NCBI GenBank assembly: GCA_937896885.1
Contig: CALBNX010000017.1
Coordinates: 1-10,054, forward strand
Length of the DNA: 10,054 nucleotides
From: an uncultured Clostridia bacterium
Lineage (GTDB): Bacteria > Bacillota > Clostridia > Oscillospirales > Acutalibacteraceae
Direction of reading: 5' to 3'
Notes under the pieces: generated by a model
Told to the model about the DNA's origin: nothing
The model's input: the letters and a program-made list of their open reading frames with translations, nothing else
Database searches by the model: none
In this document: positions 1 to 5,357 of the stretch, in pieces
Layout of the letters: the number at the start of each line of letters is the position of its first letter
How positions within the stretch are numbered: position 1 is the stretch's first letter
Made by a program: the position numbers and the translations under genes

Positions 1-1
1 T

Positions 2-86
2 TGGTGCGGGTAGCAGGGGTCGAACCTGTACACCTCTCGGCACAAGATCCTAAATCTTGCGTGTCTGCCAATTCCACCATACCCGC
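2..86 (-). tRNA. tRNA-Leu, anticodon UAG, with encoded CCA
   Basis: Read on the minus strand, this folds as a class II (long variable arm) tRNA. The 7-bp acceptor stem pairs gcgggta (86-80) with tacccgc (12-6), followed by discriminator A and an encoded CCA (4-2). The anticodon stem caaga/tcttg encloses the loop tttagga, which gives anticodon UAG and reads CUA-type leucine codons. The variable arm includes tgccgagaggtgt, and the T loop is ttcgacc. The base pair expected at 49-65 is an A-C mismatch, leaving four clean T-stem pairs. Total length is 85 nt with CCA, normal for tRNA-Leu. The 5' end and its upstream flank are duplicated further right, so the leader of this gene is unusual. Confidence 0.96.
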
Positions 87-162
87 ATATTAAGTTAAAA
101 AAATAGATTCCGAGTGACACTTGCGGTGCCCGAAGACTCGTGCAGACGCACTCGCTTTTCGA
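65..162. repeat. 98-bp direct repeat, copy 1 (tRNA 5' end plus flank)
   Basis: These 98 bases recur at 219-316 with a constant offset of 154 and one substitution (a113 versus t267). Bases 65-86 of this copy are the first 22 nt of the tRNA-Leu gene; 87-162 are its upstream flank. The left half of the flank is A-rich and the right half is GC-rich, unlike the surrounding DNA. An inverted pair, cgagtg at 111-116 and cactcg at 149-154, exists only in this copy because the single mismatch breaks it in the other. I see no reading frame with a start and ribosome site here. Confidence 0.95.
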
Positions 163-173
163 CCGCTGCGTCT
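144..173. repeat. Inverted repeat agacgca/tgcgtct
   Basis: Arms agacgca (144-150) and tgcgtct (167-173) are perfect complements around a 16-base spacer. The right arm lies beyond the end of the direct repeat, so the second repeat copy has only the left arm. It adjoins the larger palindrome at 173-218. The function is unknown; it may be a structured part of the tRNA leader or the remnant of a small palindromic element. Confidence 0.55.
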
Positions 174-218
174 TTTGTGCCATCGCTTCATCATCCGCGG
201 GATGCGCTCGGCACAAAA
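173..218. repeat. Nested palindrome between the two direct repeats
   Basis: Outer arms ttttgtgcc (173-181) and ggcacaaaa (210-218) are perfect 9-bp complements. Inside them, catcc (192-196) and ggatg (200-204) pair around a 3-base gcg loop. The result is a two-tier hairpin in a block clearly richer in G+C than its neighbourhood. No T-run follows on either strand, so it does not read as an intrinsic terminator. It resembles a REP- or MITE-like palindromic unit, but I do not recognise a named family. Confidence 0.6.
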
Positions 219-240
219 CTGCCAATTCCACCATACCCGC
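207..240 (-). pseudogene. tRNA-Leu fragment (5' end joined to variable-arm piece)
   Basis: On the minus strand, 240-219 is the exact first 22 nt of the tRNA-Leu gene, covering the acceptor 5' strand and most of the D arm. Almost immediately after it, ttgtgccgag (216-207) matches the 3' side of the anticodon stem and the start of the variable arm (45-36 in the intact gene). The anticodon loop and the whole 3' half are missing, so it cannot make a tRNA. It is probably a by-product of the duplication. The 10-base second match could also be chance or part of the palindrome at 173-218. Confidence 0.55.
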
Positions 241-316
241 ATATTAAGTTAAAAAAATAGATTCCGTGTGACACTTGCGGTGCCCGAAGACTCGTGCAGA
301 CGCACTCGCTTTTCGA
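219..316. repeat. 98-bp direct repeat, copy 2
   Basis: This is the second copy of 65-162, identical at 97 of 98 positions. It starts with the tRNA-Leu 5' end (219-240 equals 65-86) and stops matching after a316, where copy 1 continues into a palindromic block and copy 2 instead reads tacccgtg. It lies between the tRNA and its likely promoter, so it would be transcribed as part of the tRNA leader. Confidence 0.95.
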
Positions 317-335
317 TACCCGTGAATACTCGCAT

Positions 336-364
336 ATTATATCAAAGAAATTTTAAAAATTCAA
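336..364 (-). promoter_or_regulatory. Sigma-A promoter, leftward (tRNA-Leu)
   Basis: On the minus strand, TTGAAT (364-359), a 17-bp spacer and TATAAT (341-336) make a near-consensus vegetative promoter. Transcription would start near 329, so the primary transcript would carry about 240 nt of duplicated and palindromic leader before the tRNA 5' end at 86. No better promoter is visible closer to the tRNA. Confidence 0.6.
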
Positions 365-393
365 TAGACAAATTCATAATTATGTATTAAAAT
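365..393 (+). promoter_or_regulatory. Sigma-A promoter, rightward (GH2-WYL unit)
   Basis: TAGACA (365-370), a 17-bp spacer and TAAAAT (388-393) precede the glycoside hydrolase gene, giving a likely start near 400 and a 45-nt leader. Its -35 hexamer directly abuts that of the leftward promoter. Other AT-rich hexamers nearby (TATGAT at 397-402) leave the exact -10 uncertain. Confidence 0.5.
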
Positions 394-431
394 ATATATG
401 ATATTATGCCTTAATGGGCTTTGTTCAATTT

Positions 432-436
432 GGAGG
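432..436 (+). promoter_or_regulatory. Ribosome binding site GGAGG, sets the start at 445
   Basis: GGAGG lies 8 nt before ATG 445. An in-frame TTG at 421 lies upstream of this site, so that longer start would place the site inside the coding region and is unlikely. Confidence 0.85.
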
Positions 437-444
437 TAAAAATT

Positions 445-2199
445 ATGGGATTTATGAAAACTCGTTGGACAGATAAGGTTGACAGAAATAATCCGTTGCC
501 TGAATATCCTCGTCCACAAATGGAACGTAGTGACTGGATGTCACTTAATGGTGTTTATGACTATGCAATTAAAGGTGCAAATTGCGAATGGGCAGAAGAT
601 TTTGACGGTGAAATCGTAGTTCCTTTTGCTGTTGAAAGTATGCTTTCAGGGGTGCAGAAACCATTGCTCCCAAGTCAGCGCCTTTGGTATAAAAAATCAT
701 TCACAATTCCTGAAAATATGAAAGGCAAGAATATTCTTCTTAATTTTGCAGCAGTTGACTGGCAATGTAAGGTTTATGTGAATAAATCTCTTGCAGGAAC
801 ACATACAGGTGGTTATGCAACATTCACACTTGATATTACAAGCTTGTTAGTCGAAGGTGAAAATGAACTTGTTGTCTGCGTTTATGACCCAACTGAAAAA
901 GGTTGGCAACAGCGTGGTAAACAGGTTATTGATACTCATGGTTTCTGGTATGTTGCAACATCAGGTATTTGGCAGAGTGTTTGGCTTGAAGCAACTGATG
1001 AATGCCACATAACAAAACTTCGTATGATTCCTGATATTGATGAGAAAACTCTTAAAATCAAGACATTTGCAACAGAAGAAAATCTTGACGTAAAGGTTAC
1101 TGTTTTTGATGGTGAAACAGTTGTATCTGAAAACACAATTTCAATGGATGATACAATTAAATTTGACGACATAAAACTCTGGTCACCTGAAAATCCGTTC
1201 CTTTATGACCTTAAAATTGAACTCTTAAAAGATGGTAAAACTGTTGATACAGTTAAGAGTTATGTTGGTATGCGTAAATTCTCAATGGAAAAGGATAATT
1301 ATGGTATTCCAAGATTTTTCCTTAACAACGAGCCATATTTCCAAAAAGGTCTTCTTGACCAGGGCTATTGGTCAGATGGTGGTATGACACCACCAACAGA
1401 TGAAGCAATGATTTATGATATTGAAACAATGAAGAGATTAGGTTTCAATATGCTCCGTAAACACATTAAAGTTGAACTTGACCGTTGGTATTATCACTGT
1501 GACCGTCTTGGTATGCTTGTATGGCAAGATATGGTTAGTGGTGGTGAATACATAGGCACATTCCTTGCTGGTGTTACACCTTTCTTTGCTATTCATGTTA
1601 AAGATAATAAATATAAAGCATTTAAACGTGGCGAAAAGAAATGGCGAGATGAATTTAAGCGCGAGCTTAATGAAATGCTTAATCAGTTGTTCAACCATAC
1701 TTGTATTTCAGTATGGGTACCATTTAATGAGGGTTGGGGACAGTTTGACGCAGTTCAGATTGCAACAAGTGTTAAAAACTTTGACCCAACAAGACTTGTT
1801 GACCATGCTAGCGGTTGGCACGACCAAGGTGCAGGTGACTTTAACAGTATGCACAGATATGTTGTACCAGTAACACCTCGCAGAAATGATGGTAGAATCT
1901 TTGTCGTTTCTGAATACGGTGGATATAGCCGAATTGTCAGCGACCACACTTGGGACGAATCAAAGAGCTTTGGTTATATGATGTATAAGACTAAAGAATC
2001 GCTTTCAAAGGCATATAAAAACTTGCACGAAAGACAGATTATTCCACTTATTGATAAAGGTCTTAGTGCAACGGTTTACACACAAGTTAGTGACGTTGAA
2101 AACGAAGTTAATGGTATTATGACTTATGACCGTGAGCATATTAAGATTGATGAAGATGTGCTTATTGATATCAATAATAAGCTCACAATTATGAAATAA
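445..2199 (+). CDS. Glycoside hydrolase family 2 protein (beta-galactosidase/beta-glucuronidase type)
   Basis: A 584-residue cytoplasmic exo-glycosidase of the GH2 family, probably releasing a terminal sugar from an imported oligosaccharide or glycoside. The domain order is typical: an N-terminal jelly-roll sugar-binding domain (about 15-180, with YPRPQMERSDWMSLNG near its start), an immunoglobulin-like sandwich (about 185-280) and a TIM barrel (about 285-580). The barrel carries the conserved GFNMLRKH and LGMLVWQDM stretches. Glu429 in FNEGWGQ fits the acid/base and Glu490 in VVSEYGG the nucleophile. There is no signal peptide. The length matches short GH2 enzymes rather than the roughly 1000-residue LacZ type. 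Start 445 is chosen for its GGAGG site; ATG 454 is a weaker alternative. The next gene, a WYL regulator, starts 1 nt after the stop, suggesting one transcript. The substrate cannot be read from the sequence. Confidence 0.93.
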   Translation: MGFMKTRWTDKVDRNNPLPEYPRPQMERSDWMSLNGVYDYAIKGANCEWAEDFDGEIVVPFAVESMLSGVQKPLLPSQRLWYKKSFTIPENMKGKNILLNFAAVDWQCKVYVNKSLAGTHTGGYATFTLDITSLLVEGENELVVCVYDPTEKGWQQRGKQVIDTHGFWYVATSGIWQSVWLEATDECHITKLRMIPDIDEKTLKIKTFATEENLDVKVTVFDGETVVSENTISMDDTIKFDDIKLWSPENPFLYDLKIELLKDGKTVDTVKSYVGMRKFSMEKDNYGIPRFFLNNEPYFQKGLLDQGYWSDGGMTPPTDEAMIYDIETMKRLGFNMLRKHIKVELDRWYYHCDRLGMLVWQDMVSGGEYIGTFLAGVTPFFAIHVKDNKYKAFKRGEKKWRDEFKRELNEMLNQLFNHTCISVWVPFNEGWGQFDAVQIATSVKNFDPTRLVDHASGWHDQGAGDFNSMHRYVVPVTPRRNDGRIFVVSEYGGYSRIVSDHTWDESKSFGYMMYKTKESLSKAYKNLHERQIIPLIDKGLSATVYTQVSDVENEVNGIMTYDREHIKIDEDVLIDINNKLTIMK

Positions 2200-2200
2200 T

Positions 2201-3202
2201 ATGAAAACAGCATCAAAACAGAAACTTCGTTTGCTTTATATTATCGATATTCTTGCAAGCAAATCTGATGAAGAACACTTGCTATCTGCTAATGATATAA
2301 TTCGCTATCTTAAAGAAGATTATGGCATCGAATGTGAGAGAAAAACTGTTTATGACTGTATTGACTGTTTGAATGAATATGGTTATGAAATAATTAAATC
2401 TCAATCACCACGCGGATATTTTATGGTGCCATATCACTTTGAGTTGCCAGAATTGAGATTGCTTATTGATGCAGTTCAATCTGCAAACTTTATCTCTGCA
2501 AAGAAAACAAAGGCCTTACTTAAAAAGTTTTCAAAATTTGCAAGTGGATATCAATATCGCAGAATTGAAAAACAGGTTTATATTGATAATCGAAACAAAT
2601 GTGATAATGAAAGCATTTTCTATAACATCGATATTCTTGATTCTGCTATACTTAAAAGAAAACAGGTGGAAGTTATTTATCGCAGAAGAAAAGTAGTTGA
2701 TGGAAAAAAAGCAGTTTATGAAGAAAAGAAAATGACCATCAATCCATATGCGTTAATTTGGTCAAATGACCATTACTATCTCGTTGGTAATCACAATAAA
2801 TATGACAACTTAATTCATTTGAGAGTTGACAGGTTAAAAAGTGTTGTGGTTACTGATGCTATGGCTCGTCGCTTTTCTGATGTTTCACCATACACAACTT
2901 CATTTGATACAGCAGATTATAGTAATAAACATCTCTCAATGTTTTCAGGTGACATTAAACCAGTTGAATTTATCTGTAATAACTCAATGATTGAAGAATT
3001 TATTGATAGATTTGGCGAAAAATGTCCAATGAGGCCTTTTGATGATGAACATTTTATTACAAAGATTGATGTTGCTGTAACTGATGGCTTGGTTTCATGG
3101 ATTATGCAATATGGTGACAAGATTAAAGTTCGGTCACCAAAAGAGTTAAAAAATATGATTATAGACAAAACAAATTCAATTTTAGCCCAATATAATGGAT
3201 AA
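2201..3202 (+). CDS. WYL-domain transcriptional regulator with N-terminal HTH
   Basis: A 333-residue DNA-binding regulator. Residues 1-75 look like a winged helix-turn-helix (a helix-rich start, then a recognition-helix stretch RKTVYDCIDCLNEYGYEI). Residues about 140-225 form a WYL domain, the Sm-like ligand-sensing fold found in many bacterial regulators. The signature tripeptide here is YYL (192-194) in NDHYYLVG rather than WYL, and the conserved arginine motif is HLRVDRL (206-212). A C-terminal extension (about 245-333) resembles the WCX-type tail of this family. The ATG is 1 nt after the hydrolase stop with no clear ribosome site of its own, so translation is probably coupled. The natural inference is that it controls the hydrolase in response to a sugar or nucleotide ligand; neither target nor ligand is shown by the sequence. 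Confidence 0.88.
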   Translation: MKTASKQKLRLLYIIDILASKSDEEHLLSANDIIRYLKEDYGIECERKTVYDCIDCLNEYGYEIIKSQSPRGYFMVPYHFELPELRLLIDAVQSANFISAKKTKALLKKFSKFASGYQYRRIEKQVYIDNRNKCDNESIFYNIDILDSAILKRKQVEVIYRRRKVVDGKKAVYEEKKMTINPYALIWSNDHYYLVGNHNKYDNLIHLRVDRLKSVVVTDAMARRFSDVSPYTTSFDTADYSNKHLSMFSGDIKPVEFICNNSMIEEFIDRFGEKCPMRPFDDEHFITKIDVAVTDGLVSWIMQYGDKIKVRSPKELKNMIIDKTNSILAQYNG

Positions 3203-3236
3203 AATGATAAAGTTTTAACAAATATAGTTATTACTC

Positions 3237-3265
3237 TTGAAAATTATTGAGTTTTATTATAAAAT
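3237..3265 (+). promoter_or_regulatory. Sigma-A promoter of the pgk operon
   Basis: TTGAAA (3237-3242), a 17-bp spacer and TAAAAT (3260-3265) lie in the 111-bp gap before pgk, with a likely start near 3272. I find no convincing terminator for the upstream hydrolase-regulator unit in this gap, so some read-through into pgk is possible. No recognisable CggR-type or catabolite-control operator was found. Confidence 0.65.
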
Positions 3266-3313
3266 GTCAATGGTTAAATTATAAATTATTTCTTTTGAAA
3301 GGATGTATTTTAA

Positions 3314-4507
3314 ATGAGCAGTGCATTAAACAAAAAGACTGTTGAAGATTTACAGGTAGCTGGCAAGAAAGTTCTTGTTCGTTGCGACTTCAATGTAAAA
3401 ATGGAAAATGGCGTAATTACAAGTGACAAGAGAATTGTTGCTTCATTACCAACAATTAAATATCTTATCGCAAATGGCGCAAAAGTTATTCTTTGCTCAC
3501 ACCTTGGTCGTCCAAAGGGTGAAGTTGTTCCAGAATTCTCTCTTGCTCCTGTTGCTGCAAGACTTTCTGAACTCCTTGGTCAAGAAGTTAAAATGGCAAA
3601 AGACGTTGTAGGCGAAAGTGCACAGGCACTCGCTGCTGACCTTAAAGATGGCGAAGTTCTTCTTCTTGAAAATGTTCGCTATGAAAAGGGCGAAACAAAG
3701 AATGACCCAGAACTCAGCAAGAAGTTTGCTGACCTTGCAGAACTCTATGTTAATGATGCTTTCGGTTCAGCTCACAGAGCACACTCTTCAACAACAGGTG
3801 TAGCAGACCATCTTCCTGCAGCTTGTGGTTACCTTATCCAGAAAGAAATCGAGTTTATCGGTGGAGCTCTTGAGAATCCAAAGAGACCTCTTGTTGCTAT
3901 ACTTGGTGGTGCAAAAGTTTCTGATAAAATTGGTGTTATCACAAACCTTATTGATAAATGTGACACACTTATCATCGGTGGCGGTATGGCATATACATTT
4001 ATGAAGTCACTCGGTTACGAAATCGGTACATCTCTTCTTGAAGCTGATAAAGTTGAACTTGCAGCTGAAATGATGAAGAAAGCTGAAGAAAAAGGTGTTA
4101 AGTTCCTTATTCCTGTTGATAACAAAGTTGGTAAGGAATATGCTGCTGATACAGAATCAATGGTAGTTGATTCTGACAAAATTCCAGAAGGTTGGATGGG
4201 TCTTGACATTGGTCCTAAGACACAGGCTATCTTTGCTGATGCAGTTAAAGACGCTGGCACAGTTATCTGGAATGGTCCTATGGGCGTTTCTGAATGGGCA
4301 AACTTTGCATCAGGTACAATCGCAGTAGCAACAGCTATTGCTGAAAGTGATGCAATTTCAATCATCGGTGGTGGCGACTCTGCTGCTGCTATTCAGAAAC
4401 TCGGCTTTGCTGACAAGATGTCACACATTTCAACAGGTGGCGGCGCATCTCTTGAATACCTTGAAGGCAAAGAGCTTCCAGGTATTGCAGCTCTCAACGA
4501 GAAATAA
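3314..4507 (+). CDS. pgk: Phosphoglycerate kinase
   Basis: Transfers the acyl phosphate of 1,3-bisphosphoglycerate to ADP, giving 3-phosphoglycerate and ATP, in the cytoplasm. At 397 residues it is full length for a bacterial enzyme. Both lobes are intact. The N-terminal substrate-binding lobe has RCDFNV (23-28), SHLGRPKG (62-69), LLENVRYEKGE and VNDAFGSAHRAHSS. The C-terminal nucleotide lobe has GGAKVSDK (198-205), IIGGGMAYTFMK, WNGPMGVSEW, GGGDS (352-356) and the closing STGGGASLEYLEG. The ATG has an AAAGGA site 10 nt upstream. It leads the glycolytic operon; no gap gene is adjacent, so glyceraldehyde-3-phosphate dehydrogenase must be encoded elsewhere. Confidence 0.99.
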   Translation: MSSALNKKTVEDLQVAGKKVLVRCDFNVKMENGVITSDKRIVASLPTIKYLIANGAKVILCSHLGRPKGEVVPEFSLAPVAARLSELLGQEVKMAKDVVGESAQALAADLKDGEVLLLENVRYEKGETKNDPELSKKFADLAELYVNDAFGSAHRAHSSTTGVADHLPAACGYLIQKEIEFIGGALENPKRPLVAILGGAKVSDKIGVITNLIDKCDTLIIGGGMAYTFMKSLGYEIGTSLLEADKVELAAEMMKKAEEKGVKFLIPVDNKVGKEYAADTESMVVDSDKIPEGWMGLDIGPKTQAIFADAVKDAGTVIWNGPMGVSEWANFASGTIAVATAIAESDAISIIGGGDSAAAIQKLGFADKMSHISTGGGASLEYLEGKELPGIAALNEK

Positions 4508-4521
4508 TTTGAATATTTTTA

Positions 4522-4545
4522 TGGGAGAACTTAGCAGTTCTCCCA
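4522..4545 (+). promoter_or_regulatory. Hairpin in the pgk-tpiA intergenic gap
   Basis: The arms gggagaac (4523-4530) and gttctccc (4537-4544), extended by one T-A pair, form a perfect 9-bp stem with a 6-base loop. Only a broken run of T (caattta) follows, so it is at best a weak terminator. More likely it is an mRNA processing or stability element that sets the pgk:tpiA transcript ratio. The tpiA ribosome site begins 12 nt after it. Confidence 0.65.
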
Positions 4546-4556
4546 CAATTTATGAT

Positions 4557-4562
4557 AAGGAG
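4557..4562 (+). promoter_or_regulatory. Ribosome binding site AAGGAG, sets the tpiA start at 4573
   Basis: AAGGAG lies 10 nt before ATG 4573. The earlier in-frame ATG at 4552 overlaps the region just before this site and would add seven residues absent from typical triosephosphate isomerases. Confidence 0.8.
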
Positions 4563-4572
4563 TAAAAAAATT

Positions 4573-5340
4573 ATGAAAAAAGAACTTCGTAGAGCAGTTA
4601 TAGCAGGTAACTGGAAAATGAATAATACACCATCTCAGGCAAAGGCACTCATTGAAGAAATGAAACCGCTAGTAGCTGATGCTGATTGCGATGTAGTACT
4701 TTGCGTACCATTCATTGACATCCCAGCAGCAGTTGAAGCAGCAAAAGGTTCAAACATCAAAATTGGTGCAGAAAATGTACATTTCAAAGCATCAGGTGCT
4801 TACACAGGTGAGATTTCAGCAGATATGCTTAAAGAAGCAGGCGTTGAATATGTTGTAATCGGTCACAGTGAAAGAAGACAGTATTTCGGTGAAACAGACC
4901 AGACTGTAAACCTTCGTTCACTCGCAGCACTTAATGCAGGTCTTAAAGCAATCATCTGTGTTGGTGAAACTCTTGAACAGAGGGAACTTGGTTACACAGA
5001 AACTCTTCTTAAGTTCCAGACAAAGATGGCTCTTACAAATGTAACAAAAGAACAGCTTAAAGACGTAATTATTGCTTATGAACCAGTTTGGGCTATCGGT
5101 ACAGGTGTTACAGCAACTGCTGACCAGGCAGACGAAGGCAATGGCTATGTTCGTGCTGCTATTGCTGAAGTTTATGGCGCAGATGTAGCTGAAACAGTTA
5201 CAGTTCAGTATGGCGGTTCAATGAATGCAGCAAATGCTGATGAACTTGTTGCAAAAATCAATGTTGACGGTGGTCTTATTGGTGGCGCTTCACTTAAAGC
5301 AGTTGATTTCTCAAAAATTGTTGCTGCAGCTTCAAAATAA
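4573..5340 (+). CDS. tpiA: Triosephosphate isomerase
   Basis: Interconverts dihydroxyacetone phosphate and glyceraldehyde 3-phosphate in the cytoplasm. The 255-residue product is standard length for this single-domain TIM barrel. The catalytic residues are present: Lys15 in AGNWKMN, His98 in IGHSERR and Glu170 in AYEPVWAIGTG, where the flexible loop 6 begins. The phosphate-binding YGGSMNAANA and GGLIGGASLKA segments near the C-terminus are intact. It follows pgk by 65 bp, including a hairpin, and precedes gpmI by 17 bp, so all three are read as one operon. Nothing in the sequence is abnormal for the family. Confidence 0.99.
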   Translation: MKKELRRAVIAGNWKMNNTPSQAKALIEEMKPLVADADCDVVLCVPFIDIPAAVEAAKGSNIKIGAENVHFKASGAYTGEISADMLKEAGVEYVVIGHSERRQYFGETDQTVNLRSLAALNAGLKAIICVGETLEQRELGYTETLLKFQTKMALTNVTKEQLKDVIIAYEPVWAIGTGVTATADQADEGNGYVRAAIAEVYGADVAETVTVQYGGSMNAANADELVAKINVDGGLIGGASLKAVDFSKIVAAASK

Positions 5341-5357
5341 TTAAATAGGTGAAAAGA

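Noticed and set aside
173..218. Palindrome as an intrinsic terminator
   Set aside because: No T-run follows the outer stem on either strand in the needed position, and it sits between a tRNA and its likely promoter.
2..316. Integrative-element attachment site at the tRNA
   Set aside because: Attachment sites normally copy the tRNA 3' end and are associated with an integrase; here the 5' end is duplicated and no integrase is present in the window.
421..444. Upstream in-frame TTG as the start of the GH2 gene
   Set aside because: The strong GGAGG at 432-436 lies between this TTG and ATG 445 at ideal spacing for the ATG, so the eight extra codons are probably leader sequence.
3203..3313. Possible terminator after the WYL gene (actc...gagt followed by tttt at 3233-3255)
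   Set aside because: The stem is only 4 bp and AT-rich with a 12-base loop; it overlaps the -35 of the pgk promoter and is not credible as a terminator.
4015..4365. Long minus-strand reading frame inside pgk (and similar ones inside uvrB, gpmI and GH2)
   Set aside because: These frames have no ribosome sites or family resemblance and lie antisense to well-conserved genes; they are by-products of codon bias.
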